Positions 15,480 to 24,434 of a stretch of 40,290 nucleotides of DNA are shown piece by piece. The stretch is from the NCBI RefSeq assembly GCF_002192695.1, contig NZ_MTLG01000114.1, positions 1-40,290 on the forward strand, written 5' to 3'. Position 1 is the first letter of the stretch, and every line of letters begins with the position of its first letter. Source of the DNA: Achromobacter xylosoxidans (GTDB lineage: Bacteria > Pseudomonadota > Gammaproteobacteria > Burkholderiales > Burkholderiaceae_B). The notes under the pieces are model-generated. The model worked only from the letters and a program-made list of their open reading frames with translations, made no database searches and was not told the origin of the DNA. Made by a program: the position numbers and the translations under genes.

Positions 15480-15528
15480 CGGCGGGGGATTTTGAGTCCC
15501 CTGCGTCTACCAATTTCACCACCCGGGC
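15480..15528 (-). pseudogene. tRNA-Leu (CAA), 5' half only
   Basis: On the minus strand the first 49 bases of tRNA-Leu are present: acceptor strand GCCCGGG, D arm GGTGAAATTGGTAGACGC, anticodon arm GGGGA-CTCAAAA-TCCCC (anticodon CAA) and the start of the long variable arm, CGCCG. The T arm and 3' acceptor strand are missing, replaced by the A11 run and the topB fragment, so this copy cannot be functional. Confidence 0.88.
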
Positions 15529-15696
15529 TAGGAGGTCGCGGACACGTCCAAATGACGGTCGCGGGAGAAGCGAAGACGGCGATTATATGCGGTCTGGGAA
15601 AAATTGTCAGGCGGCCCTGGATCCGGCCATCTGACGGGGGCAAGTCCCTCTGCACACAGGCGCAGGCCGGGACCGGCTTCCCAGGAACCCGCAGCC

Positions 15697-17085
15697 TTAC
15701 TTCTTCTCAGGCAAAAACCAGTTCATCACCAGTGCGCAGATGCCGCCGGTGGCGACGCCCGACTCCAGCACGCTCTTCACGGCATGGGGCAGGTGCGAGA
15801 GGATTTCCGGCACTTGCGACACGCCCAGGCCCAGGGCCAGGGACACGGCGATGATGAGCAGCGCGCGGCGGTCCAGGTGGATGCCTGCCAGGATGTTGAT
15901 GCCGGACGCGGCGACCGCGCCGAACATGACCATCGCGGCGCCGCCCAGGACGGGCTCGGGCACGGCCTGCAGGATACCGGCCACTGCCGGGAACAGGCCC
16001 AGCAGGACCAGCATGCCGGCGATCCACACGCCGACGTGGCGGCTGGCGATGCCGGTCAACTGGATCACGCCGTTGTTCTGCGCGAAGACCGAGCTGGGGA
16101 AGGTGTTGAACACGCCCGCCAAGAGCGAGTTCGCGCCGTTGACCAGGACGCCGCCCTTGATGCGCTGCATCCACAGCGGGCCTTCGACGGGCTGCTTGGA
16201 GACCTTGCTGGTGGCGGTGACGTCGCCGATGGCTTCCAGGGACGTGACCAGGTAGATGATCAGCATGGGCACGAACAGCGCCCACGAGAAGCCCAGGCCG
16301 AAGTGCAGCGGCGTGGGGACTTGGAACAGGGCGGCTTCGCGGGCGCCGGTGAAGTCCAGGCGGCCCATGTAGGCGGCGGCGATGTAGCCGACGGCCAGCG
16401 CCAGCACCAGGGCGGTGCTGCGCACCCACACGACCGGCACGCGGTTCAGCAGGATGATGGTGCCCAGGACCAGGCCGGACAGGGTCAGGTTCTCGGCGCT
16501 GGCAAAGGTGCCGTTGCCCATGGCGCTGTAGCCGCCGCCCATGCTGATGAGGCCGACCTTGATCAGCGTCAGGCCGATGAGCAGCACCACGATGCCGGTG
16601 ACCAGCGGGGTGATCAGGCGTTTGACGAAGGGCAGGATGCGGCTGATGCCCATTTCAACGAAGGAGCCGGCGATGACCACGCCGAAGATCGCGGCCATGA
16701 CGGCTTCGACCGGGGTGCCTTGCTTGACCATGACCGAGCCGCCGGCGATCAGCGGGCCGACGAAGTTGAAGCTGGTGCCCTGCACGATCAGCAGTCCGGC
16801 GCCCAGGGGGCCGAAGCGCTTGCACTGGACGTAGGTGGCGATACCGGAGATGACCAGCGACATGGACACGATCAGGGTGGTGTCGCGGGTGCTCACGCCC
16901 AGGGCCTGGCAGATCAGCAGGCCGGGGGTGACGATGGGAACCAGGATGGCCAGCAGGTGCTGCAGGGCGGCGACGAAGGCCACGGGAGGCGCGGGGCGGT
17001 CGTCGGGGCCGTAGACCAGGTCGTGGCTGGGGTCGGCGTCGGAGGCGCCGTGGGGGACGGGTTGGGTCAGGGAGGCGGGTTGCAT
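15697..17085 (-). CDS. NCS2 family xanthine/uric acid permease
   Basis: A 462-residue nucleobase:cation symporter-2 protein with about 14 membrane segments, importing purines such as xanthine or urate with protons. Family signatures are GTSFNFVGPLIAGG in the first repeat, TSLEAIGDVTATSKVSKQP (the conserved Glu of the substrate site), and FAQNNGVIQLTGIASRHVG (the conserved Asn-Gly). The XanQ/XanP/UacT branch is suggested by these motifs, but xanthine and urate cannot be told apart by eye. It is alone on the minus strand between the broken tRNA-Leu and the divergent gene at 17246. Confidence 0.9.
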   Translation of the reverse strand: MQPASLTQPVPHGASDADPSHDLVYGPDDRPAPPVAFVAALQHLLAILVPIVTPGLLICQALGVSTRDTTLIVSMSLVISGIATYVQCKRFGPLGAGLLIVQGTSFNFVGPLIAGGSVMVKQGTPVEAVMAAIFGVVIAGSFVEMGISRILPFVKRLITPLVTGIVVLLIGLTLIKVGLISMGGGYSAMGNGTFASAENLTLSGLVLGTIILLNRVPVVWVRSTALVLALAVGYIAAAYMGRLDFTGAREAALFQVPTPLHFGLGFSWALFVPMLIIYLVTSLEAIGDVTATSKVSKQPVEGPLWMQRIKGGVLVNGANSLLAGVFNTFPSSVFAQNNGVIQLTGIASRHVGVWIAGMLVLLGLFPAVAGILQAVPEPVLGGAAMVMFGAVAASGINILAGIHLDRRALLIIAVSLALGLGVSQVPEILSHLPHAVKSVLESGVATGGICALVMNWFLPEKK

Positions 17086-17245
17086 GGCGGATGGGCCGGC
17101 CAGGGGCGGGGTAGGGGAGGAAAGTGCGGGATTTTAGCGGGGAAGGCCCTGCGCCGTCCGGGGACGCGCCCGGGGGCGGGCTGGGTCGGGGCCGCTGGTT
17201 AGAATCCCTGGTCGCCAATCAAGGGCCGTCAGCCTCTGCCTCTTC

Positions 17246-18649
17246 ATGCAAAAACGCGCCAAATGGGCCGTGATCACGCTGGTCCTGATCATCGCCGCGC
17301 TGCCGATGTTCCTGCTGTTCTGGTTGATGGACGGCGACGACTTCGCGGCCGTCGACCATGGGCAGTCCTACGGCAACAGCATCTATAAGAACTATCAGGG
17401 TGGCGTTTACGCCGCCGTTCCCAGCAACGGCTATTACCGCATGGACGAGGCCGATCCGGCCAGTTTCGCGGCCTTCGATACCGGGGCTTTCGACGGCAGG
17501 CAGGCGGCCAGGGACCAGCGCCATGTGTATTGCGGCAATCAGGTCCTGCCGGGCATGAAGCCAGCGTCCGCGCGCTACCTGGGCAACAGCTATTTCAGCG
17601 ATGGCGCGGTCACGGTTTTCTGTTCGATGCACAGTGTGCGCAACGAAGGCCTGGGCATGCTGGACGAGTTCTGGCAGAAGGTCCTGTACCAGGCGGACGC
17701 CGGCCCCAAGCCGCAGACTTACCTGTATCCGTTCGTCGCCCTGCCGGCCAGCGCCCGGCCCTACCGGCCGCTGCTGGACCGCGAGCTGGCCACCGACGAC
17801 GAGCGCGTGTACTACCGGGGCCGCGAAATGCCGCAGGCGGCGCCGGCCTCGCTGCGCCGCCTGCCGGCAGGCCGGGACGGGGACGTGCGTTCCAGCGACG
17901 ATTTCTTCGCCGATGGCCGCCGCGTCTATTTCCACGAACAGCTGCTGCCGCTGTCGGATGATCCCGCGCTGTACACCTTCATGGTGGGCGACCTGTACCG
18001 CCAGCCCTATCTGCAAGACCCGCGCGACGGCATGGTGTACGTGGGCGCGCAGGCCTTCGACGCGGCGCATGCGCCGTACCGCCTGCTCAACGAGCACGGC
18101 CGGCATGTGTACCAGGCGCTGTTCCGCAGCAAGGACGGCATCTTTTTCTACAACACGCAGACGCGGCAGGTGGAGCGGGCCGGCGACGACCCGTTGGCTT
18201 CGGGCACATACACCGCGCTGTCGCCCTACGTGTACACGGACGGCGGGCAGACGTTGTTCCTGCAGGCGCAGGAAGTTTGGGCTCGCAGCTCGCGGGGCGG
18301 TGGCGGCGGGCTGGTGTCCCGTTCCACGCTGGTCAACCAGCTGACGGATGCGCCGGCTGGGGAATGGATCAAGCGCGGCGTGGTTTATCACAACTTCGGC
18401 ACGGTCTGGCAGAAGGGAGAGAAGCTCTATTACCTTGACGAGCTCGGACCCTCGCAGCTGATTTTCCATTCGATCTATCAGATCATGGACCGCGGCGCGG
18501 CGGATTTCCTGCTGCGCTCGCAAGAAACGCGGCAGATCACGGCTGCCGACATCCGCAAGCTGGTCCGGGCCGGCAAGCTGGCGGTGCCGCAGTATGAAAC
18601 CGTGCTGGAAGCCAAGACACGTTACCGCAAGGTGTTCTCGATTTTCTGA
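17246..18649 (+). CDS. DKNYY-repeat protein with N-terminal membrane anchor
   Basis: A 467-residue protein. Residues 4-27 form one hydrophobic segment (AKWAVITLVLIIAALPMFLLFWLM), probably an uncleaved anchor with the bulk in the periplasm. The rest contains repeated DKNYY-type units in which a short loop precedes VYY or VYF and a residue number-like variable part: TDDERVYYRGREM, FADGRRVYFHEQLL, EHGRHVYQALF, TDGGQTLFLQAQEV, KGEKLYYLDEL. DKNYY proteins have no known function. The ATG follows closely on the intergenic region after the divergent permease gene. The hairpin-like CCCCAAAATGGGG about 15 bases after the stop may end its transcript. Confidence 0.78.
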   Translation: MQKRAKWAVITLVLIIAALPMFLLFWLMDGDDFAAVDHGQSYGNSIYKNYQGGVYAAVPSNGYYRMDEADPASFAAFDTGAFDGRQAARDQRHVYCGNQVLPGMKPASARYLGNSYFSDGAVTVFCSMHSVRNEGLGMLDEFWQKVLYQADAGPKPQTYLYPFVALPASARPYRPLLDRELATDDERVYYRGREMPQAAPASLRRLPAGRDGDVRSSDDFFADGRRVYFHEQLLPLSDDPALYTFMVGDLYRQPYLQDPRDGMVYVGAQAFDAAHAPYRLLNEHGRHVYQALFRSKDGIFFYNTQTRQVERAGDDPLASGTYTALSPYVYTDGGQTLFLQAQEVWARSSRGGGGGLVSRSTLVNQLTDAPAGEWIKRGVVYHNFGTVWQKGEKLYYLDELGPSQLIFHSIYQIMDRGAADFLLRSQETRQITAADIRKLVRAGKLAVPQYETVLEAKTRYRKVFSIF

Positions 18650-18709
18650 GGCGCCGCCGCCACTCCCCAAAATGGGGGGGTAGGGCCGGTTGGGGTTTTC
18701 CTGCCCGCC

Positions 18710-18737
18710 CTTGAAAGCGCGCCATTGGCCCCCACAT
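18710..18737 (+). promoter_or_regulatory. Heat-shock (sigma-32) promoter of htpG
   Basis: CTTGAAA at 18710-18716 is a perfect sigma-32 -35 element. After a 13-bp spacer, CCCCACAT (18730-18737) matches the -10 consensus CCCCATNT at most positions. It lies 87 bases before the htpG start, and htpG is a classical sigma-32 gene. Confidence 0.75.
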
Positions 18738-18823
18738 CAGTAGGGTTTCCCGGCGGCCGCGCGGGCCAGATGTCCCGGCAGCCAATAACTGTCCCTAATT
18801 TATTTACCTAGCCACGTAGAACT

Positions 18824-20722
18824 ATGAGCCAAACCGCCACGCCTTCCACGTCCGAAACCCTGGGGTTCCAGGCAGAGGTGAAGCAGCTGCTGCACCTGAT
18901 GATCCATTCGCTGTACAGCAACAAGGAAATCTTCCTGCGCGAGCTGGTGTCGAACGCATCGGATGCCTGCGACAAGCTGCGCTTCGAGGCCATCGACCAG
19001 CCCGAGCTGCTGGAAGGCAATGGCGAACTGGCCATCACGGTCAGCTACGACAAGGCCGCTCGCACCATCACGATTTCCGACAACGGCATCGGTCTGTCGC
19101 GTGATGAAGCCGTGGCCAACCTGGGCACGATCGCGCGTTCCGGCACGCGGGAATTCTTCTCGCAGCTGACTGGCGACAAGCAGAAGGATGCGCAGTTGAT
19201 CGGCCAGTTCGGCGTGGGCTTCTATTCCTCGTTCATCGTGGCCGACAAGGTCACCGTGATCAGCCGCCGCGCCGGCGCCACGGACGCGATCCAGTGGGAA
19301 TCCGACGGCCAGGGCGAATTCACCATCGCCGCGGCTGAAAAGGCCTCGCGCGGCACGGACGTCACGCTGCACCTGCGCGCCGACGAAGACGAATTGCTCA
19401 ACGGCTGGAAGCTGCGCGAGATCCTGCGCCGCTACTCGGACCACATCTCGCTGCCCATCCGCATGGCCAAGGAAGAGTGGGACCAGGAGAAGGGCGAGCA
19501 GGTCAAGACCGAAGAACTCGAAACGGTGAACCAGGCCAATGCGCTGTGGGCCCGCAGCAAGTCCGAGGTCACGGAAGAGCAGTACCGCGAGTTCTACAAG
19601 ACGGTGTCGCACGACTACGACGACCCGCTGGCCTGGACCCACAACCGCGTCGAAGGCCGCAGCGAATACACGCAGCTGCTGTATGTGCCCAAGCATGCGC
19701 CCATGGACATGTGGGACCGCGACGGCCGCCACGGCGTGAAGCTGTACGTCAAGCGCGTCTTCATCATGGACGACGCCGACCAGCTGTTGCCCTCGTACCT
19801 GCGCTTCGTGCGCGGCGTGATCGATTCGGCGGACCTGCCGCTGAACGTGTCGCGTGAAATCCTGCAGGAAAGCCGCGACGTGCGCGCGATCCGCGAGGGT
19901 TCGGCCAAGCGCATCCTGTCGCTGCTGGAAGACATGGCGGAGAACAAGCCGGAAGACTACGCGACCTTCTGGTCGGAGTTCGGCCAGGTGCTGAAGGAAG
20001 GCGCGGGCGAGGACTCGGCCAACCTGGAACGCATCGCCAAGCTCATGCGCTTCGCGTCGACGCAGACGGGCGACCAGGCCCAGACCGTGTCGTTCGCCGA
20101 CTACGTGTCGCGCATGAAGGAAGGCCAGGACAAGATCTACTACGTCACGGCGGATACCTTCGCCGCCGCCAGCAACAGCCCGCATCTGGAAATCTTCCGC
20201 AAGAAGGGCATCGAGGTCCTGCTGCTGTCGGACCGCGTGGACGAATGGATGCTGTCCTACCTGCGCGAATTCGACGGCAAGTCGCTGGTGTCGGTGGCCA
20301 AGGGCGGCCTGGACCTGGCCGAGCTGGCCGACGAGGAAGAAAAGAAGCACCAGGCCGAAGTGGCCGAGGACTTCAAGCCGCTGGTCGAGCGCCTGCAGAA
20401 GACGCTGGAAGAGCAGGTCAAGGAAGTGCGCGTGACCCTGCGCCTGGTGGATTCGCCGGCTTGCGTGGTGGTGGGCCAGAACGAACTCAGCCCGCACCTG
20501 CTGCGCATGCTCAAGGCCGCCGGCCAGGAAGCGCCCAACGTCAAGCCGGTGCTGGAAATCAACCCCGAGCACCCGCTGCTGGCCCGCATCCGCGCCGCCG
20601 AAGACGGCGAGTTCGACCAGTGGGCGCGTCTGCTGCTGGATCAGGCGCTGCTGGCCGAAGGCGCGCAGATCGCGGACCCGGCCGCGTTCGTGAAGCGCTT
20701 GAATGCGTTGCTGCTGAAGTAA
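18824..20722 (+). CDS. htpG: Molecular chaperone HtpG (Hsp90)
   Basis: A 632-residue cytosolic Hsp90 ATPase that remodels client proteins with DnaK. The GHKL ATP-binding fold shows LRELVSNASDA (catalytic Glu40, Mg-binding Asn44), ISDNGIGL (Asp86) and GQFGVGFYSSF. The middle domain has LPLNVSREILQESRDV, including the conserved Arg of the catalytic loop, and the C-terminal dimerisation domain is complete. Length is normal. It has its own heat-shock promoter and terminator and so is monocistronic. Confidence 0.98.
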   Translation: MSQTATPSTSETLGFQAEVKQLLHLMIHSLYSNKEIFLRELVSNASDACDKLRFEAIDQPELLEGNGELAITVSYDKAARTITISDNGIGLSRDEAVANLGTIARSGTREFFSQLTGDKQKDAQLIGQFGVGFYSSFIVADKVTVISRRAGATDAIQWESDGQGEFTIAAAEKASRGTDVTLHLRADEDELLNGWKLREILRRYSDHISLPIRMAKEEWDQEKGEQVKTEELETVNQANALWARSKSEVTEEQYREFYKTVSHDYDDPLAWTHNRVEGRSEYTQLLYVPKHAPMDMWDRDGRHGVKLYVKRVFIMDDADQLLPSYLRFVRGVIDSADLPLNVSREILQESRDVRAIREGSAKRILSLLEDMAENKPEDYATFWSEFGQVLKEGAGEDSANLERIAKLMRFASTQTGDQAQTVSFADYVSRMKEGQDKIYYVTADTFAAASNSPHLEIFRKKGIEVLLLSDRVDEWMLSYLREFDGKSLVSVAKGGLDLAELADEEEKKHQAEVAEDFKPLVERLQKTLEEQVKEVRVTLRLVDSPACVVVGQNELSPHLLRMLKAAGQEAPNVKPVLEINPEHPLLARIRAAEDGEFDQWARLLLDQALLAEGAQIADPAAFVKRLNALLLK

Positions 20723-20736
20723 GCGGAAAGTAGCTC

Positions 20737-20767
20737 AAAAAAAGCGCCTTTGACAGGCGCTTTTTTT
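20737..20767 (+). terminator. Intrinsic terminator after htpG
   Basis: A GCGCCT/AGGCGC stem (20744-20749 with 20755-20760) with a five-base loop is flanked by a run of A on the left and seven T on the right. It would work in both directions. Confidence 0.9.
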
Positions 20768-20916
20768 GTGGGCGGCACATGGTTGGACGGCGATGAGGAA
20801 AGCGTCCGATTTTTTCGTGAGTAGCCGTGGGGCGGAGAGCTGGTAGGCTCGAACTGTGTGATTATTCCCGCTCGGGAAGTTGCCCCGGTTTATTTGATAT
20901 GGAGCTTCAATAACTG

Positions 20917-20926
20917 ACCGTACGGT
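20917..20926. promoter_or_regulatory. Palindrome ACCGTACGGT upstream of the HipB-like gene
   Basis: A perfect 10-bp palindrome 18 bases before the ATG of the small Xre-type regulator. HipB-type proteins repress their own operons, so this is a possible autoregulatory operator. A single copy only. Confidence 0.4.
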
Positions 20927-20943
20927 AATTTTCGGAGCTGCCG

Positions 20944-21201
20944 ATGATCACAGAACCCCCTGTCCGAGATTTCCCTGTCACGATCCGCACCTCGATCGAG
21001 TTAGGTGAATTGGTGAAGAGAACGGGCCGCTTGCAAGATTTGCTGCAAATGGATCTGGCCGGTTTGTCGGGTTCGGGAAATCGGTATGTCGTGGACCTGG
21101 AGCGGGGCAAGTCCACACTCCAATTGCAGAAGGTGCTGGACATGCTGGATCTGCTGGGCCTCGAGGTACAGGTGGTGCCCAAGCGTGCGCGTCTGCCCTG
21201 A
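20944..21201 (+). CDS. Orphan HipB-like Xre family regulator
   Basis: An 85-residue helix-turn-helix protein. ELGELVKRTGRLQDLLQMDLAGLSGSGNRYVVDLERGKSTLQLQKVLDMLDLLGLEVQVVPK follows the HipB antitoxin pattern (RYVVDLERGK in the recognition region, then the KVLDMLDLLGLE helix), although the segment before the first helix is unusual (GRLQDLLQ where HipB relatives have a Gln-Thr-type turn). HipB is normally followed by the kinase toxin gene hipA. Here the next gene is an unrelated minus-strand acyl-CoA synthetase, so the antitoxin is alone. An operator-like palindrome precedes it. Confidence 0.72.
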   Translation: MITEPPVRDFPVTIRTSIELGELVKRTGRLQDLLQMDLAGLSGSGNRYVVDLERGKSTLQLQKVLDMLDLLGLEVQVVPKRARLP

Positions 21202-21264
21202 TTGCACGAGGGGGCCGACATAACCGCGTGGCCGGCGACCGCCTCTCGATCCAGGTCCTTCCCG

Positions 21265-23403
21265 TCAGGACGCACCTTCGCCCCGTATCACCACCGCATC
21301 CAGCGCCACCACCCCTTGCCCCTCTGGCAGCGCCAGCAAGGGATTGATCTCCACCGAACTGAAGTCCTTCCGGCGCGCGTGGGCGAAGCGGGACAGGGCA
21401 GCCAGCGCCTCGGCCAGCGCGTCGACGTCGCAGGGCGGCGCGCCGCGCACGCCCTGCAGCAGCGCGTAGCCCTTGATCTCGCGGATCATTTCCAGGGCGT
21501 CATCACGATCGAAGGGGGCCAGGCGGAAACTGACGTCCTTGAGCACTTCGACGAAGACGCCGCCCAGGCCGAACATGACGACGGGGCCGAACACGGGATC
21601 ACAATGCACGCCAGCGATGCATTCCACGCCCTTGGGGGCCATGGGGGCGACGAGCACGCCGTCGATGCGGGCGTCGGGCCGGCGCTGGCGCACGGAGGCC
21701 ATGATGTCGGCGTAAGCGCGCCGCACGGCGTCCTCGCCGCGGAGGTTGAGCTTCACGCCGCCTACATCGCTTTTGTGCGTGATGTCGGGCGATACCACTT
21801 TGAGCACGACGGGAACGCCGTCGCCGCCGGCGCCCATGCCTGGCGTGCGCATATCCGCGACGGCGCGCACCGCCGCATCCGCATCGGTGGCCAGGGCGCA
21901 GGGGGACGTGGGCAAGCTGGCCTGACGCAGCAGGTCCATGGCCTGGACTTCGTTGTAGGCGTCCAGCAATGCCGGGGCGTTGGCGATCGCAGTTGCGGGG
22001 CCCGCTTCAGCCACGCTGTTGCTCGCGCTGGCCGCTCCGGCTACCGCGCCTATGGTGCGGATGGCGGCGCTGGGATCAGCGAATACCAGGCAGCCCAGCC
22101 GTTCCAGCTCGCGGCGGCGCGCGGGCGGGAACAGCGCGCTGATGGCCAGGGGCACGTTCGGATGGCGGGCCTGCATCTGCCGAGCGAAGGCCTCGAAGGT
22201 GGGCCACAGGGCTTCGGAGGAGCCTGCAGCGGCCAGGAACACGGCCAGGGCGTCGTAGCGTCCATCGGCCAGCATGTCGTCGGCGGTGGCCAGCAGCAGT
22301 CCGGGTTCGGACACGGCCTGGCCCGTGACGTCGACCGGGTTGCGGCCGCTGGCGAAGGGCACGCGTTCCAGCAGCCGGGCTTGCGCGTCGGCGGCGGGCT
22401 CAGGCAGCGCCAGTCCGGTGTCGGCGGCTTCGTCGGCCATCAGCGCGCCCACGCCGCCGGAAATGGTGAAGATGCCCAGGCGCCGGCCTTGCGGCGGCTG
22501 TTTCCAGGTGTCCAGCGCATAGCCCAGGTTGAAGAATTCCTCGATGGTGCGCGCGCGCAGGGCGCCGTACTGGCGGAACAGCGCGTCGTAGACGGCGTCA
22601 TCGCCGGCCAGCGCGGCGGTGTGCGAAGCCGCGGCCTGCGCGCCGGCCTGGGTGCGGCCGATCTTGGTGACGACGACGGGTTTGCCGGCCGCGCGCGCCG
22701 CGGCCAGGGCGCGGCGCAGCTTGGCGCCGTCGCGGCAGCCTTCCATGTAAGCCATGATGACGCGGGTATCGGCGTCGCGCGCCAGCCATTCGATGCAGTC
22801 GGCGACGTCGATGTCGGCCTCGTTGCCGGTGCTGATCCAGTGCGACAGGCCCAGGCCGCGTTCGCGCGCCATGCTGTAGGCGTAGGCGCCGAACGCGCCG
22901 CTCTGCGACACCATGCCGATGCCGCCGGCGGCGACGATGCCGTTGGCGGGGGCAGGCGAGAAGGTCGCGTAGACATTGCGTCGCACGTTCATGAAGCCCA
23001 GGCAATTGGGGCCCAGCAGCCGGATACCGCGCTCGCGCGCGATGGCGCAGAGCCGTTCCTGTTGCGCAGCGCCGTCCGCGCCGGTCTCGGAGAAGCCGGA
23101 GGTGAACACCACGGCCGCGCCGACCTGGCCGGGCCGGGCGCGTTCCAACGCCTGCGCGGCGTGGGCGGCGGGTACCGCCAGGATGGCCAGGTCCACGTCG
23201 GCGTCCAACGCGTCCAGGCCGGGCATGGCGGGCAGGCCGGCGATGGCGTCCGCGCGCGGGTTGACGGGGATGATGCGGCCGCCGTAGCCGTGCTGCAGCA
23301 GCAATGTGATCGGCATGGCGCCGATCTTGCCCGGCGTGGCCGAGGCGCCGACGATGGCGATGCCTTGCGGATCGAAGAGGCGGGACAGGGAGGTGTCAGT
23401 CAT
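21265..23403 (-). CDS. NDP-forming acyl-CoA synthetase (acetate-CoA ligase ADP-forming family)
   Basis: A 712-residue single-chain enzyme. Order: CoA-binding Rossmann domain (residues about 8-140, IAIVGASATPGKIG), a CoA-ligase middle with GMVSQSGAFG and the phosphohistidine segment ASHTAALAG (His261), and a C-terminal ATP-grasp domain (from about 490, with VVLKVVSPDITHKSDVGGVKLNL and FGLGGVFVEVLKDVSFRLAPF). It would activate a carboxylic acid to its CoA thioester through an acyl-phosphate and enzyme phosphate. The ATG at 23403 is chosen because the longer frame would run into the upstream gene. Last gene of a six-gene operon; the substrate is not known. Confidence 0.88.
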   Translation of the reverse strand: MTDTSLSRLFDPQGIAIVGASATPGKIGAMPITLLLQHGYGGRIIPVNPRADAIAGLPAMPGLDALDADVDLAILAVPAAHAAQALERARPGQVGAAVVFTSGFSETGADGAAQQERLCAIARERGIRLLGPNCLGFMNVRRNVYATFSPAPANGIVAAGGIGMVSQSGAFGAYAYSMARERGLGLSHWISTGNEADIDVADCIEWLARDADTRVIMAYMEGCRDGAKLRRALAAARAAGKPVVVTKIGRTQAGAQAAASHTAALAGDDAVYDALFRQYGALRARTIEEFFNLGYALDTWKQPPQGRRLGIFTISGGVGALMADEAADTGLALPEPAADAQARLLERVPFASGRNPVDVTGQAVSEPGLLLATADDMLADGRYDALAVFLAAAGSSEALWPTFEAFARQMQARHPNVPLAISALFPPARRRELERLGCLVFADPSAAIRTIGAVAGAASASNSVAEAGPATAIANAPALLDAYNEVQAMDLLRQASLPTSPCALATDADAAVRAVADMRTPGMGAGGDGVPVVLKVVSPDITHKSDVGGVKLNLRGEDAVRRAYADIMASVRQRRPDARIDGVLVAPMAPKGVECIAGVHCDPVFGPVVMFGLGGVFVEVLKDVSFRLAPFDRDDALEMIREIKGYALLQGVRGAPPCDVDALAEALAALSRFAHARRKDFSSVEINPLLALPEGQGVVALDAVVIRGEGAS

Positions 23404-23420
23404 GGTGTGGCGATGAAAGA

Positions 23421-24416
23421 TCAGGAGTAGCGCACGACGCTGCGGCCGGTGCTGCCGCGTTCGAGCATGGCGGCCAGCGCCTGTGGCAGCTCGCGGGGTT
23501 CGATGACGCGCGCGATCAGGTCCAGGTGCGCGGGGCGGTATTCGGCGGCAAGCTTGTTCCACACCTGGCGCCGCAGCGGCATGGGGCTGTTGGCGTTGAT
23601 GCCCAGCAGCTTGACGCCGCGCAGGATGAAGGGAATGACCGAGGTGGGCAGGTCCGCGCCGCCGGCATTGCCGAAGGCGGCGGCCACGCCGTCGGGCTTC
23701 AGGCTGGCCAGCGCGTGGGCCAGCAGCGGTCCGCCCACGGAGTCGACCACGCCTGCCCAGCGCGCGCTCATGAGCGGCTTGATGCCGGCCGACAGGTTGG
23801 GCGGGGCGATCACCTCCTGCGCGCCCAGCGAGCGCAGATAGTCCGCCGCGTCCGGCTTGCCGGACATGGCGCAGACGCGATAACCGCGCTGGCTCAGGAT
23901 GTCGATGGCGACGCCGGCAACGCCGCCGGTGGCGCCGGTGACCAGCACCTCGCCTTGGTCCGGCGTCAGTCCGCAGTGCTCCATCCAGTGCAGCGAGAGC
24001 GCGGCGGTGTAGCCCGCCGCGCCCAGCACGGCGGCGTCGCGCAGTCCGATGCCTGCGGGCAGCGGCAGCACCCAGTCATGGCGCACCCGCGCATACTCGG
24101 CGTAGCCGCCGTCGCAATCCACACCGATGCCGAAGCCGTGCACCACGACCTCCTGGCCGGGCGCGAGCGCCGGGTCGGCGGAATGCACCACGGTGCCCGA
24201 GAGGTCGATGCCGCCGATGCGCGGATACTCGCGGACGATGCCGCCGCGCCCGGCCTGGGCCAGCGCGTCCTTGTAGTTCAAGCCCGCATACGCCACCTTG
24301 ATGAGCGTGTCGCCCGCGGACAGCTGGTCCGCGGTCAGGGTGTCGAAACGGCCCTGCGGCGGTTCGCCCGCCGCGCCTGCGTGCAGGCGGTAGGCCTGGA
24401 ATTCGGGGTTTTCCAT
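23421..24416 (-). CDS. AcuI/YhdH family acrylyl-CoA reductase-like MDR enzyme
   Basis: A 331-residue zinc-free medium-chain reductase. The family core is clear: YAGLNYKDALAQAGRGGIVREYPRIGGIDLSGTV, the NADP-binding VLVTGATGGVAGVAIDILSQRGY, and the terminal GSTGRSVVRYS. YhdH/AcuI enzymes reduce acrylyl-CoA to propionyl-CoA with NADPH, and paralogues act as quinone or enoyl-CoA reductases. In this operon, between a CoA ligase and an acyl-CoA dehydrogenase, an enoyl-CoA reducing role is plausible. It lies 18 bases from each neighbour. Confidence 0.85.
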   Translation of the reverse strand: MENPEFQAYRLHAGAAGEPPQGRFDTLTADQLSAGDTLIKVAYAGLNYKDALAQAGRGGIVREYPRIGGIDLSGTVVHSADPALAPGQEVVVHGFGIGVDCDGGYAEYARVRHDWVLPLPAGIGLRDAAVLGAAGYTAALSLHWMEHCGLTPDQGEVLVTGATGGVAGVAIDILSQRGYRVCAMSGKPDAADYLRSLGAQEVIAPPNLSAGIKPLMSARWAGVVDSVGGPLLAHALASLKPDGVAAAFGNAGGADLPTSVIPFILRGVKLLGINANSPMPLRRQVWNKLAAEYRPAHLDLIARVIEPRELPQALAAMLERGSTGRSVVRYS

Positions 24417-24434
24417 GTTCGTCTCCTTGAGGGC

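Noticed and set aside
15604..17202. A 532-codon plus-strand frame rich in Asp, Gly and His
   Set aside because: Antisense to the NCS2 permease; the composition reflects reverse reading of a membrane protein gene.
18665..18680. CCCCAAAATGGGG as a strong terminator after the DKNYY gene
   Set aside because: The stem is short and followed by G-rich sequence with no T run, so it is mentioned with the gene but not listed as a terminator.
21202..23430. A 742-codon open frame on the plus strand
   Set aside because: It is antisense to the acyl-CoA synthetase gene. Its sequence is rich in Gly, Ala, Gln and His without domains, typical of shadows in GC-rich DNA, while the minus strand shows clear family motifs.
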